DNA of 64,000 nt from Telmatactis stephensoni (GCA_029948255.1 JALIZF010001025.1:1-64000), one strand, 5' to 3'. Shown: positions 1 to 12,035, numbered from the stretch's first letter. Made by a program: numbers and translations. Notes: generated by a model from the sequence alone, not told the origin.

Positions 1-122
1 GCACACATAGGGATATGGAAGTTTTCTTAAATCCACTTTGATTGATAATACTTTCTGAATATAAGCTTTACAACCTAATTGCAAAGAAGTCTGCAAATTG
101 AACTACATAATAGCTGATTTAC

Positions 123-224
123 CTTGTTTTCTCTGAGTCCTCGAGCTCATATAGACGATATTCGTTCTCCATACTAAAGTTAGGGTCTTTTGAGTAGTCC
201 ATCCTCAAGACACGGCCTTGAATT
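123..224 (-). CDS. Internal exon of an unidentified gene
   Basis: On the minus strand an acceptor (ACTTTTAG) precedes and a donor (GTAAATC) follows a stretch of 102 bases that is open in one frame. It reads about 33 codons, including MDYSKDPNFSMENEYRLYEL, and is acidic and polar. The exon completes one codon at its 5' end and leaves two bases at its 3' end, so neighbouring exons are needed; none was found between here and the window edge. I do not recognise the family. The support is the pairing of splice signals with an open frame, not similarity. Confidence 0.45.
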
Positions 225-689
225 CTAAAAGTATGGTAATTACAGGTAACAAGATTTAAATAATCTGGAATTCAAAGTCCACCCTGGTTTCAAATCCATA
301 AGCTACAGTAGAAGCATGATTGTTGTTTTCCTAAATCTTTGTGTGTCTTTTGGTTTTGTTTTCAGAGTAATATCGTACAACTTATAACTATTAAAAAAAG
401 AACTAGAACATGTTGTATTATGTTAAAAAAAAGTCAATAGTTCATTAAGGCAAACAATGAAAATCGCAACTGTAACGAGTTTCTGAATCTGATAAAAGAG
501 CAATTTCGCATAACCCTATTTTTAAATGCTAATGAGTTTTGCTTAAAATTCTAATGAGTAGGTAGATAGATAATAATGGAACTATTCAACAGTAACAAGC
601 GGTATTTAATATACGAGGGAAAATACATGACAATGCTTTCGTATTTAATATACAAGGGAAAAATACATGACAATGCTTTTCTAGTGGCG

Positions 690-1733
690 CCTGTGGACTC
701 AAATCTACTAACAACTGAAACGGTTGAACTGAGCTAGCTAAATAGTGCTGAAAAACGTCTTTCTGAAAGAAATGCTGCAAGCTCAACACATGCTGGCATG
801 AGCCAGCGGGGATGACGCCAAAGCTGTCCGATTGCCTTAAATGTTTTTATCTCTTTAAAAACGTGTTCAACTTTTATCCTTCTTTTCGACAGTTTCCTGT
901 TGAATCTTCTTGCCCTGCGGCGATCTCTGTTGTTTTAGTAAACGCATCTGATTTGCTCTAAAGGGAGTCAACAACAAACCACCATCGGAGTAGCCTTTGT
1001 CAGCCAGCAACTTTGCATTTGGCGGTAAGGCTCCTATTGGACCCATTAGTCTAAACGATAACGCATCATGGGTGCTACCAAGAAAACAGACTGCAAAAAT
1101 ATGATGTGTCCTTCATTGTCAATAATCATTTGGGTGTTCATACAGTGGTAATGCCTGTGACCACTGTAAAACAAATGTTGTGGCTCCGTTAGCGGACGAT
1201 ATATTTCATGAGGAGAACTGTCTATAACGCCAACTACATTTGGAAATTCTGACCAGTTTCCCATCATGTTGTTCAATTCACGACCTGATTAGAGAAGTAC
1301 TGCCACATCAAAGGTAAAACATAACTAACAACGGATGTTGGATCGATATCGAACCATAAAGCCAACATATCCACATGTGGATATTTGCGCAGCCAAATCA
1401 TCACTAATAAGACTTGATTTATCAAACTCAGCTTTTGACGACGCTGTCGCATCCTTTGCCCCCATATATAGTTAAATGAGATAAAGAAGGCGGAGGTCAT
1501 TCGCAAGTCGAAGAAACGAACCGGGAGTTTCACCGGTGTTGCGCCAAAACAACCAAGCTTGTCCTGAAATTAGGGTGAACACATCTCGACCGTAAAAAGG
1601 ATAGCCATGGTAATTCGGAAAAATTCGCTGAGGCAACAGCAACTGCAGGCTTTGAAATGGAGGCTGTAGGCTGAACAAAAACAATAAAAATGCCAAAAAA
1701 TGGCATCAATACAGCTTGAAACTTCTCGAGCAT
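690..1733 (-). pseudogene. DDE transposase pseudogene (Harbinger/ISL2EU type)
   Basis: Reading the minus strand and changing frame at least three times gives a recognisable DDE-4-like transposase. An upstream block contains YGRDVFTLISGQAWLFWRNT. The first catalytic Asp lies in GVIDSSPHEIYRP (about 1200-1230), the second in LLADKGYSDGG (about 975-1000), and the Glu in RIKVEHVFKEIKTF (about 845-885). Frameshifts fall near 1275, 1080 and 927. The triad residues survive but no continuous ORF does, so the copy cannot encode a working enzyme. The DDE order and spacing follow the Harbinger/ISL2EU family; the sub-family is inferred from the motif style. Confidence 0.75.
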
Positions 1734-2360
1734 CCATAACCGCCAGAGATTACTTCAAGGATTGCATAAGATGTGATGACTGTATACCAAATAAAATAGA
1801 CAGTAATTACTTTAGGCAAAAGATGTGCAAACTTGTATGATAACGGTGTGCATACACACAAAATGTTCACGTGCATGAATTAGGTCTCACCATCATATTC
1901 ATAATTTTGTTGGCACATAAAGATTTTGTACGTCTTGTACTCTAGTGCGAGCACCATGTGGGCGTCCTTGGGAGGAGAAATCATCAAAAACACAGGACGA
2001 AAAAGGTACGTGCAAGTGGATAATGTTTTTCCAAATGGACGATAAAGCTTGTAAGTCTTAATTTATCAAACTATGTGTTCACGAGGGTACGGAGTTCCAG
2101 GTAACTATCCCAGCTACCAACAATTTTGAAATCCAATTAAAATATAATTTTTATTTGACAGGTAAAGTAAGAAAACGTGTCAACATTGGAGACAAAGAAA
2201 AAAGTGGGGTAAAGTCCTGATGCATGTGAAACAATGCATATTGGGTGCTGGTCTACCTAGCCACGTAGTAGAAATGTACCTAAGTCAACCTGAGAACGGT
2301 TGACAGGCTGAATGAGCCGAATTATCAAGCAAGAACTGCAAGTCAACTCCAAACAAGTAC

Positions 2361-2639
2361 ATGTACAGGCTGCAGCTGCAACTCAGTCATCGCCCATTCA
2401 AGACAGCCCAGCAAGTTTACTTGTTTGAAAGTCGCATGAAATATGCAAAACAACAAATTCCAAGCCAGCGAAGACAAGATGTTATGAAGGCAAAGCTGTA
2501 CGATGAACTGGTAGTTTCATCTGAGAGCGATGATAGCGTAGATAGCACAGAGAAAAATGAATCCGCTCCCAATAAAAGAAAGGCCAAAGGGAAAGAGAGA
2601 GCTGCGATTCAGCTCATAGGGCTCATAAAAAATGTGTGA
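2361..2639 (+). CDS. Second ORF of the Harbinger-like element (possible accessory protein)
   Basis: A 92-aa ORF transcribed away from the transposase and inside the same inverted repeats. It has a polar N-terminal half, a Ser/Asp-rich segment (SSESDDSVDSTEKN) and a basic cluster NKRKAKGKE that could be a nuclear signal. A second short frame (2634-2718, MCEKALETMDSVK...) overlaps its end and may be its original C-terminus after a frameshift. Harbinger elements usually carry a Myb/SANT accessory protein as a second gene; no clear SANT helix is visible here, so the role is inferred from position only. Confidence 0.35.
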   Translation: MYRLQLQLSHRPFKTAQQVYLFESRMKYAKQQIPSQRRQDVMKAKLYDELVVSSESDDSVDSTEKNESAPNKRKAKGKERAAIQLIGLIKNV

Positions 2640-2900
2640 AAAAGCTCTTGAAACCATGGACAGTGTTAAATGTTTGCTTTCAAAAGTTGATGAAATTCTG
2701 GACAAGTCAAAAAAATAAAACGAATTGTGAATGCTTTATTGATGATAGCGTATAGCTAAACTGTAATTGTTGTTGTTCTAATTAAAAAGAGCCTTGTTGC
2801 ATACCAAACGGCCTCATGTATTTGTTATCTTACCTCCTACTCATTAGAATTTTAAGCAAAATTCATTAGCATTTAAAAATAGGGTTATGCGAAATCGCTC

Positions 2901-4392
2901 TAATGACTGGTCTTAATTTACATCAATTTTAACCTTGATTTCTTTGTGATAAATATATTTTTGATTTTCTTTTATTCTTGTTCTCTTGTTGTTATTATCT
3001 TATTCATCATCAAAATATTCCCAGAGCCTTGAGTTAAATAAAAATAATATCACTCTAAAGAGCAAGTACAACTATGCAACATCATGAATTTTCAAATTAA
3101 AATGAGCTTTTGTTGCGAAGATATTAACCTTTGAAGTGCTCAGTTTTTAGTAAGAAATGTATGGCCCTTCGCAGTTTGTGTCACTCCACAGGTCATCAAA
3201 ATAACAGTGGATCTCATGTCCCTGAGTAAAATCAGAGCACATCCTCTTAATGAGGAGGATAAACAATTTATAACTCCAGGGAATTTTGAGTCCAAAAGAT
3301 ATTGTGATGCAAAGATATCAATAGTTTCACAAACTAAGTCATTACAAAGAAATGTATGGGGCCGCCATATTTGTGTACAACTGTAGTACACAAACATGAC
3401 GGACAATAAATTAAGATTGGCAAAATCATTTATAATAACAACTTAATCATATATATTGATACAGATACCAAGTAAACAATAGTTTTATTCATAGAGCAAG
3501 TCAAATGTGTGTTTACTTCTAACAAATTCATCGTTTTACGTCCTGAGGAAAATGCGTGACAGTGTTGCGTGACAAAGTTTTTACCTTTGATAACTCATAA
3601 ACCAAACGAGGAAAGTTTCTCAAAATATTCAAGAAAAAAAATATCTTCTCTCAACATCCTTCATACTAAATTGAATTTGATCAATATGAATCATTTTTTA
3701 TGTCATCGTGTTGAATACTTCATGCTTCACTCAAATTATGAGATCACAGTAAATTGGTATTCACCAGAAACATGTATGAGTTCTGACACAAAGTTCTATG
3801 TTTGTTAACAATAGAAAGTGTTAAACAATAGAAAAGTCGGAATATTTTCAGAAAATACACGGGAGCAAATAAGTTAAGGCGAAATGACATACGAATTGAT
3901 CGAATGTCTTTCGGAATCCTGGACAGGTAACTGACAAGCACAAACTTCCATGTGACTGACGACTGTTGACAAGTTTGACAGAAATTCAAGTCAAAAATCT
4001 TGGTATAGGTCATGTTTTTACTCGTGCCCAGGCCTTTAGACCGGGAACGAGTTATAAACTGCAAATGTTTTTTTTCCTCTTTTCGTCTCGAGAAATGCAG
4101 CATTGTTGCACAATCAGTCACATGTTACACCCCTGATTGGTTAAGAATGTAAAAAACAATGCCCTTCATTCATCACCTCCGTAGTGAACGCCAGCGAGGA
4201 ACTTTAGGAATGCAAGATGGCTGACTACAAAGAAAATAGCTTTCAGAGACAGGCTTTTCCTGCAGTAGCACAATGTAATGTGGAGCTTTTAACTCGAGAT
4301 ATACCTATATACTTATAAGAGCTTCAGAATGGGCTGTTATTTTGAGCTTCAATCTCCAATACTTTGACCAAATATCGAACTCTAAAATGGAG
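2901..4392. other. Non-coding stretch, nothing recognised
   Basis: AT-rich sequence with only short overlapping ORFs, none carrying a domain or well-placed splice signals. Confidence 0.5.
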
Positions 4393-4394
4393 TA

Positions 4395-4568
4395 CAGTGG
4401 AACCCCGTTAATAAGGACACCGTCGGGACGGGAAAAATGTCCTTATTAACGGGGTGTCCTTATTAACCGAGGGTGTCGAAAAAGCTTAGCTTTAATTGGG
4501 ACTTTGAAATCTGTCCTTAATATCAAGGTGTCCTTATTAAGTGGGTGTCCTTAGAGCGGGTTCTGCTG
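4395..4568. mobile_element. MITE, pogo/Tigger-like with TA target duplication
   Basis: A 174-bp unit starts CAGTGGAACCCCGTTAATAA and ends ...GCGGGTTCTGCTG, which are imperfect inverted termini, and it is flanked on both sides by TA (4393-4394 and 4569-4570). The interior repeats the phrase TGTCCTTATTAA several times. TA flanks and CAGTGGAACC-type ends are what non-autonomous Tc1/mariner-pogo elements show. It has no coding capacity. Confidence 0.7.
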
Positions 4569-4570
4569 TA

Positions 4571-7419
4571 CTTGAAAGGAAGCGGCTCGCGATAAAGACA
4601 ATTTCCTATGAGCTGGAAAACTACGAATTTATCATCCTACATGTTGCTAAACGAACATGCATAGAAGCAAGTCAATTATTCCTCATTCAAGCATTCAAGA
4701 GATCTTGAGAGGTTTTTGTACTGAATTTTAATATCGGAATTATCACCAGACGTTTCTATTTGACCTCGTGTTTGGTCATGTATATTCAAATATAAAACAT
4801 ATATATTCATATATAAAACATCCTATTAAATATGAACGAAAATACACGAATCATATGTTGTGTCAAAAACGCCGATGTAGAAGTCTTTACAGCAAACAGT
4901 TGAGATACATAGTGACATAAAAAGTTGAATAAACTGGTATATTCGCAGGTATATGTTTGCATGTCGGAGATATACAATACTCATGCATGATAATAGAAAG
5001 ACAAAGAGAAACACTAATAGCTGATGACAGACAAATTAACTAATCAGATATTCTTTAGTTTAAGTTAGCCGATTCAAAAAAGAGGTCTTATGAGTTGTTA
5101 CTATGTTAGTGAGCTGGTTGTAGAGCCTTGAAGACAAACAATTCAGATGATAAGTGAAATAAAATCAACTTAAAGAATAAGATCTTAGCTTGAATTTTAC
5201 GAGGTCTTAAAGAAAACAAAACTCGTCTTTTGGAATGCCGGTTCAAGGCGGATTGGCAAAAATCTGTCACGGAGCTCTGGAAGATTTGATATTGTAAAAA
5301 TACTGTGAATGAATAGAATAGTAAATAGTCCTTATTTCACTATATAGATAGTGTGAAGTCTTAATATCATACTAGTCTGCAATATTACTAAATCCCGATA
5401 TGCTGAGAGCCAAGGATTCTTATCAAAGCAAATTAAAAGGCTGGGGTCAAAGTCGTCGCCCAAACTGGACGGTTGATTGTACACACACGTACAATTGAGG
5501 CTGAGGGTTTGTGTCAGTACTTCAGATCGATAGAATAAAATGAGAGATTTAACACTATATGTGGTTGAATTGTATTTGTCGCTGGTTTGATCATTGAACA
5601 TGTCTAAAAATGTAAATAATTTGGCTGTCACGGTAGTCTCATACAAAGTCATACAATATAGATAAGTAGTGGGTGATAGCTGTAACCTTTATCGGCTGCA
5701 GGATGACTGAAATAGGGTGATTTGGTGGGCCTTTTAAAACCTAGGCTATGAAGCGGAAATCGTAAAGGTACGGGCCGGTCATATTTTTGGGCCCTAAAAA
5801 GTTCGTCGAGCGCAGTTTTGCCCTTTCTTCCCCGGGGGCATACTGTAAAACCAGGACCGGACCCAAATACACTAAAAAAATAAAAAAAGAAATAAAAAAA
5901 GAAAATAAATAAAAATAACAAAAATAACTTGAAAAATATTTAAAAAGAAAGGGTAAAACGGAGTCCAGAAAGAAAGAAAGATAGAAAGAAAGTAAGAAAG
6001 AGAAAAGATGAGAAACAGCGGTATAGGCGCCATTGTCGTCATTATGGATGGTAGTTAGAGGTAAAATCCATCCTTTTGTATGGTCGGCATGAGGGTGGCA
6101 GCGTTGCCGCGGGGGAGTAGCGATACTTGAAAGTATCCTTTTGTGGGTGATACTTGGGTGTCAATAAGGCTTTTTCGACAGGATCGGGTCTTTCTTTATT
6201 TCCATGACGAAAAATAAAAGCACCGGCTGATACCGTCATTGTATATAGAGTAGATACAGTAGATATATAGAGTGCATCAAACGAGCGGGGATAGAGCCGC
6301 TCGGAGGGGACCGGTCGTTGGGGTCTCTCCTAGGGGGGCTTCCAGGGCACGAGTGGACGCACTTGTCTGTCTAGTTAACAATGTTTTTATGCCCATTGAT
6401 AAGGCTCAGCTTTAATAGAATGTGTCAGGTTTATTCTTTATATGGAGAATTTTTAAATCATTATTCAATTTTCAAAGGTCGTTTTTGAGCTGGTAAGTAA
6501 TACAATATAGAAGTGTTTGTCTGGATCTCGTTTGAGCCTTTTGCAAATGTTCTATCTTTAAGCAAGGCAGTAAACAAGTTTACAACAATTGCATGTAAAC
6601 TGTCCTCAAATAACTCACTTCATTATATAATATTTCAGCTCCTATTAAGGAAATGTAATGGCATTTACGAAGAACTCAAACGTGGATCTTGATTGCAAGG
6701 CCAAACAAACACTAGCAATTCCTTTTACAAAACCTATGACACTGCCTATGAAAGCTGTCTCTATTGATGGACGTAAAACATTGTTAAAAATATCACTTAA
6801 CAAGTTTTTCCAAACGTTTAGTTTCCGAAATTAAGACATTAGTCAAGGTAATAACAAACTGCCCTGTCCAACTCCATAAAATTCTTCATCATTCTTCATG
6901 TTTTTCTTTTCAATGCATTTCACATTTGTCAAAAATATTTCTATAACACTTCTGCAGTAGATACATGCACCTTTCAGGTGCCTTTTATTTTCGATGACGT
7001 CACATGAAAACCAGATAGAACAAATCATTTATGTGTTGGAGTTTTTTAAGGCATATAAAGAACTTGAACTCTCGTTCTTTACACTACACATAAATGAGCA
7101 GGAGAGTTATTAATTGAGAAGAAATATCACAAATGGATTTTTCAAAAACAACATTATTTATGTTGAACTTCTTATGATATCTGATCATGCACATACATGA
7201 TGCATTAACATCCTTTAATTCTAATGTATTTGTTAAAGTCATCCTCATAAAAAATACTAATGAAAATATAAAGATTCATTTTTTATTAGTATTCTTTATG
7301 AAAAGAATACATCTAATAAGGATCAAATACCTTATGAGGTACATGTATAAACATTTATGCATGTGACCAAGATGGTCCAAGTGATCACTCTAAAAATATA
7401 AATTGAGTATGCAGATTAC
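4571..7419. other. Non-coding stretch with A-rich and GAAA simple repeats
   Basis: No gene recognised. A purine-rich low-complexity tract runs from about 5873 to 6005, first A-rich and then GAAA-type. The segment 5650-6300 is relatively G-rich, with several phrases around GGGTGAT, but I could not assign it to a known repeat. Confidence 0.5.
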
Positions 7420-7592
7420 CTTTCACACTCTTTGGAGTTGGTGGAGAGCAACAAACTCCCCCTTGGGATGGAAAGCCCTGTCTGACTTGATCCCTGAGTG
7501 AGTCCACTACTGACTTGTAGTAGGAACTCACTCAGTTGGGTTGTAAGCTTTGGATCATCCACAAAACAAGTTAGTGTTGTGCTTTGGATGAT
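7420..7592 (-). CDS. Internal exon of an unidentified gene
   Basis: The minus strand has an acceptor GATGCAG immediately before, and a donor GTAATCTGC immediately after, a 173-base open stretch. Its product includes TCFVDDPKLTTQLSEFLLQ and ends SLLLSTNSKECER. It lies 600 bp downstream of the exon at 8194-8343 on the same strand and may belong to the same gene. The phases of the two exons do not match directly, so at least one exon between them is missing from this reading. I do not recognise the family. Confidence 0.4.
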
Positions 7593-8193
7593 CTGCATCA
7601 ACATTTTCCTTTAACAAAATGATAATGAAAAAATGAAAAACAAGGAAAAACCTTCCATTCAGTTGTTTTGGGATTATCTGCCCAAAATTATATTTAGCTG
7701 TAAGGTGTTAAACTATAGAACTTGACGTCTTTGACTTGTTTCCATGATTAGATCACTTTTAGTGGGATGAAAGCTTCCCTATCTGGCCACCATTTTCTCT
7801 TAGCCTTTTTGGCTATGGAAACTTTAATTTTCACATCTGAAATTACAAAATAAAGCTGAAATACCAGTGCTCTCAGCCAATCAAATTGCAGAAATTTCTT
7901 ATTTTTATATTATTATAGGTGATATGACATGTTAACTAATAAAATTGACTAAATTTACCTGACCATAACTACTCAACAAATGAGACTAAAGGTATTCTTT
8001 AGGTACTGTTAACATGAAAGGAAGTTAATCTCCCTTAATAAAAAAAGTCTTTTTTTCCTGTGGTAGTTTCAAAGCAGTCAGTCACAACTCAGAGTAAATG
8101 TTCAAATATAAAACATGTACACAAATAACTCATAGTTAATTTACATAACATTACTGAAGTACATAAGAGATGGTATAAGAAATATAAACTTAC

Positions 8194-8343
8194 ACGGAAA
8201 CACCACTGACATTTTGGTCGCCCCCAGTACATATTAGGGGGTGTTGCTTTGATGGCACACCTTGGCCAAATGCCAAAATACTCAAAGTGAGGGACTTCCC
8301 CACATTTCTGTGTTTCGAAAACACAACTCCTATATTACTTTCC
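8194..8343 (-). CDS. Exon with a P-loop-like motif, unidentified gene
   Basis: A 150-base open stretch lies between acceptor TTCTTCACAG and donor GTAAGTTTAT. It reads ESNIGVVFSKHRNVGKSLTL and continues SILAFGQGVPSKQ. The segment RNVGKSLT resembles a Walker A nucleotide-binding loop lacking its usual first Gly, which would fit an ATPase or GTPase exon, but the match is short. The 119-bp sequence at 8371-8489 just upstream, also found at 34467-34586, keeps one frame open in both copies and may be the preceding exon of the same gene. Confidence 0.4.
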
Positions 8344-8370
8344 CTGTGAAGAAAAACTAAACAAACGGAT

Positions 8371-8489
8371 GCGCTACACGTCTGTGACAACGAGTGGACC
8401 AAGTGCCGAGTAATGAATAAACATTCCTTTATATATCCTATTATCAATCCCCAGGGACCAAGTTATCATATTCAAATGATTTTGAATAG
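8371..8489 (-). repeat. 119-bp direct repeat, left copy
   Basis: This sequence, from GCGCTACACG to GATTTTGAATAG, recurs at 34467-34586 in the same orientation with roughly seven substitutions. On the minus strand both copies keep the same frame open (SLGIDNRIYK, then MFIHYSALG), so it probably derives from a coding exon. The two copies bound the 26-kb block of nested transposons, as a very long target-site duplication would. Confidence 0.7.
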
Positions 8490-8900
8490 TGTATTATTTT
8501 CTCCCTGGGTATTGTTATTGGAAAAAGGTATGGGGATCACTCTGGCCTTCTCCAAGTTCCTACTTTCCTCCTGGACACCGATGTAAGGACCACAAAACAA
8601 CCAACACATACCCCTAGTTTAATATTCTTTAATACATAATGTCATAATCTCTTTCCAAACCTTACACTCCTACCCCTACCATAAATAATGTTAGCTTTTA
8701 GTATTCAGCATCCTCACAGCCATGTTGGATGAAGATAACAACTCAAGTTGTATATGTCATTGTTTCTCTGGTTTGTTCATCCAACATGGCGGCTACAGCT
8801 TTATTCTTAATTCTCAAAGAATTTCCGGCTTTGTGGTTGCAGTCACCAAATAACAAAATCGAACACAGTTATCCCAATTATTGTTATTATATTTACTAAT
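8490..8900. other. Short region between repeat and DIRS element
   Basis: No ORF recognised. It contains a small inverted repeat built on CATGTTGGATGAA (about 8722-8734) and TTCATCCAACATG (about 8777-8789). It could be the untranslated 3' part of the DIRS element or a 5' part of the interrupted LINE. Confidence 0.35.
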
Positions 8901-8919
8901 TATTGCGTTTCATTAATAC

Positions 8920-10157
8920 CCCTGGAATGCTTGAGAAAAACCAGATAAATCATTGAGCTTTCTATATTCGTTACTACTGGACGGTTCTAAATCCGCCAGT
9001 TTTGCTGCTGCCCCTGCTGGGTTCAAAACTTGCCTAAGTTTTATATAATGAAGGGCAGTTTAACTACTCCTTCAACCAATGTGGTCCACTATCTCATGTA
9101 AAGTAGCACCAGATAACGCAAGTGAGACTGCGACGCCACTTCGAAATTCAAATTCAAGTGACCCGCCTATTCACAAATACATGTCTCAAGGATGAAACAT
9201 ATTCCTTAAGCCTAGCTTGTACAGCAGATGAATTGAAACAATCTCCTGATATCCTACCTGACTTGGTCACTGATCGGAATAAAAAAAAACCCAAATTAAT
9301 TTTATTCCAAGACTCGCGCATAATGCAAAATAAAGTTCAATTCCTGTTCCTGGACAAACTTGCTTATTGGATCCTCTTTTAAACGCAAAAACCTGTGCAT
9401 CCCCCAACCTCAAGGTCTTTGTCCAGACATGATTGAACAAAAACCCTGAATCATCAGAGAAACACCTAATATCGACTGACTTTAGATTTAATAAATCGGA
9501 TGCCCGATCCCCTGCAAAAAAATAAGGCCTTAAACAATGCTTGATCTTGAGCTAGTATATATAGACGACTAGGAGTGAGCCCTACTGGCTGCCTTAGTTG
9601 TTCCATTATACAAGCACAAATGTACATCAGATCTTCAAGAAAAACTGGTTCAGCCTGACAAGGGAGAACTCTTGCTTTCAACTGCTCCTCTCTCACATCA
9701 CAGAGATATCTTTGGACTGACCAATCCGCGGCAGGATTACTCACGTTCAATACAGAAACCCATTCGGAGCCCCTCCCATGGTCAGTAGAAATTGCACACA
9801 ATTTACCAATCATGGAGTCCACACTACCAAAAGCTAGTCGTTTTGGGCAATTGCAAGCTCCTCCTTTACAATCAGGTGAATGCACTCTTGTTTTTCCTGC
9901 TTGATCTTCCAAACGAGGAATTCAACCAGATCGCTAGGGAGTGCGAATTCGATGCACTTAGCAGGTGACTTTGACAACAAGAATGAGAACAGTTTTCTCT
10001 CCAGAGAGCTTTTTTGTTTAACGTAACTTGACAAGCCACGTTTGGAAAGTTGATTCAACCTATCAGCAATCATTCCAGAATCAATCAGAACCTGGTGTTG
10101 ACACGCACTGTCCGTAACAACTCGAGCGTAGCCACAGTTTTGACAAAGCGAGGACAT
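8920..10157 (-). pseudogene. DIRS tyrosine recombinase, frameshifted
   Basis: The minus strand starts MSSLCQNCGYARVVTDSACQ and runs through a helical core-binding part (MIADRLNQLSKRGLSSYVKQ). After frame changes near 9885 and 9500 it continues into the catalytic domain. Recognisable parts are LAFGSVDSMIGKLCAI, REEQLKARVLPCQAEPVFLE, the first catalytic Arg in AGDRASDLL (about 9490), the second Arg in FRSGVAVSLALSGATLHEIV (about 9100), His in VDHIGW, and the nucleophile Tyr in TALHYIKLRQVL (about 9050). The His usually found just before FRSG is replaced. In-frame stops and frameshifts make it non-functional. Confidence 0.7.
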
Positions 10158-10349
10158 GGCACAGACGGTGTAAAAAGCTTGGGGACCCTCGGCAACGGCT
10201 GCAAACCAACAAGCTCAATTAATATATGGAGAACTTTAACATGTTACTCGAAATGCCCATAGATTAGACTCGCATACAACAGGCCAAAAACCATCCCTCC
10301 TTGGACTTAAGATTGTGTCGAAATCTCCCTGGTTCCCGAGGAGAATACG

Positions 10350-11345
10350 TCATTTACTCCTCGCAGCCAATCCTGGCCACCAGTAAGGCAGGGGCCGTAA
10401 TTCCAGAACAACGATAGAAAAGGATAACTTAAAACCAAACAGGTACTTCAACACCGGACTGATCGGAAAGATGGACAGATTCGACATGTTTTCAGCCAAT
10501 TCCAAATCTTGCGCAAACAGATTGACACCCTGAGAGTTGACACTTGGACGTGGAGTAAAATGTGGAAGAGGACCACCATCTTTCCCTAGCACTACGTTCG
10601 AATCCAACGACATGAGGTCAATAGTGTGTCCCAAAGGGCCTTGCTCCCTCTACCAAGCCCCAGAACCTCTCCGACATCTTGGAATCCAAGCGAGATAACC
10701 TACGAGAGGGAGCATCAGCCTCGTTTTCACTCGACTTGATGTAGTCCAAACAGTCTCCTTGTAGTGCGAGTTCGATTGGGCGGTTTCTTACTTCCTTGTC
10801 CTTCCAAAACAGAAATTAGGACCTGGCTGTCGACCGATGCATCTAGACGACAATTCTTTACCCAAGGAGGGAGACCTTGCACTGTATTAGTTAAGGCAAG
10901 CAATTCCTTAGTTGCTATAATCAACTGTCTTTCCTTGTCGTCTCAATACTCCCCAACTATCTGATCTCCAGCAGGCAAATGAATGACACCACCCCATTCG
11001 TGCCCTGACGCATCTTTGGTCAGTGATAATCTGATGTGGTATTCCTTACGCCATGGGAGGGACTCCTGCCATGCGTCAAGCAAGGAACCGCCAGTATTCC
11101 AACTTGTCACGTAAATCTTGCGATGACTGAACAAAACCTTTCGATGAAACTCTACTGATTCCCCAGCTCATCTCGCGAATAAATCACTTGACCGCAGGTA
11201 CGGCTAAGGCAAATGAGACACATTTACCCTGATATCTTTGCAAAGTTTTAACATGGACTGATCCTTTTCCGGACAAAATAGATTCGCATAACGATGCCCA
11301 CAACAAGATCTTGCTTTAGTCCAGCTGCTAAGGACCAAAAATAGG
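10350..11345 (-). pseudogene. DIRS RT C-terminus and RNase H region, frameshifted
   Basis: Downstream of the Academ insertion the minus strand resumes the polyprotein: GKCVSFALAVPAV (about 11200), then an RNase H-like start LTKDASGHEWGGVIHLP with its Asp and the later IIATKELLALTNTVQGLP. A linker block follows with MSLDSNVVLGKDGGPLPHF. At least three frame changes and several stops separate these blocks. It continues the RT fragment at 17009-18024, from which it is separated only by the Academ element. Confidence 0.65.
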
Positions 11346-11638
11346 CCAAATTGTTCATTTTGTGATAAAAGTATGAAACTTGACCAGATTACTAAGTTCA
11401 CCAAGACAATCATTTTGTGATATGGGGCCAAGCAAAATAGGCGCTCAGAACCGAGTACTGCGCATGCTCCAAAATGGCCGTGCATGGAAATGAGGCTGAA
11501 CTAAAATGTGGAATTTAATGGTCTATTCTCCATCTATATTATAGTTTCTTGGCTGAAATGTGTTACTGGTAAGTTCATGCGTTAGTTGTGACCCCAAGAG
11601 ATGTCACGTGATTTGTCACGTGACCGTGGGATTTTTAT
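11346..11638 (+). repeat. Academ left terminal inverted repeat
   Basis: Reverse complement of 16716-17008 with only scattered substitutions. It includes ATGTCACGTGATTTGTCACG near its inner end, a doubled CACGTG E-box-like palindrome, and a TGCGCATGC core near the middle. Confidence 0.85.
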
Positions 11639-11714
11639 TATTTTGAAACAAGCTACTTTTATAAACGTTTTTTGAAAAATTACAAAACAACAACAACAAC
11701 AACTGAATCTTGCA

Positions 11715-11774
11715 AAAATAGAATTATCAAATTCAAACAGGAAAAGTCCTGTTTAAATTTGATAATTCTATTTT
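11715..11774. repeat. Perfect-looking hairpin upstream of the Academ gene
   Basis: Arms 11715-11742 and 11747-11774 are 28 bp each, complementary with one mismatch, around a 4-base loop AAAG. It lies between the left terminal repeat and the transposase start, about 260 bp upstream of the ATG. Confidence 0.75.
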
Positions 11775-12035
11775 CATAAGAGGTATGGGCACTAGTGTCC
11801 AGTTTATAGCGGTTTTCAAGATGGCGGCGCCCACGGATACTTGCAGACGTTATAGGTACGTAAATATTTCTTTCTTTTTATCGTATCACACCTTATTTTT
11901 TTAGTTCTATTTTTGATTTTTGTCTTTTTAATCATGTATACATTGAATGTTGTAGTTTATAGTTCTTAAACAGCAATTTTTGGGCCAAAATATACTAAAT
12001 TGACATTTTGTCTTCAACGGTAGATAATAATCAAC

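Larger units (their letters stand above)
498..2900 (-). mobile_element. Harbinger/ISL2EU-like DNA transposon, decayed
   Basis: Two near-identical inverted repeats of about 65 bp bound this 2.4-kb segment: 498-565 reads AGCAATTTCGCATAACCCTA onward, and 2834-2900 is its reverse complement with a few mismatches. Between them lies a broken DDE transposase on the minus strand and a short basic ORF on the plus strand, the two-gene divergent plan typical of Harbinger elements. No clear target duplication is visible at the ends (AAA on one side, TAA on the other), so the exact outer boundary is uncertain by a few bases. Confidence 0.75.

Noticed and set aside
7494..7535. Hairpin CTGAGTGAGT...ACTCACTCAG considered as a small RNA precursor
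   Set aside because: It lies inside a splice-bounded coding exon and the stem is too short for a typical precursor.
11204..11485. Minus-strand ORF starting MHGHFGACAVLGSERLFC, also on the plus strand at 16869
   Set aside because: The shared part is the Academ terminal inverted repeat running into DIRS sequence; it is not a gene.
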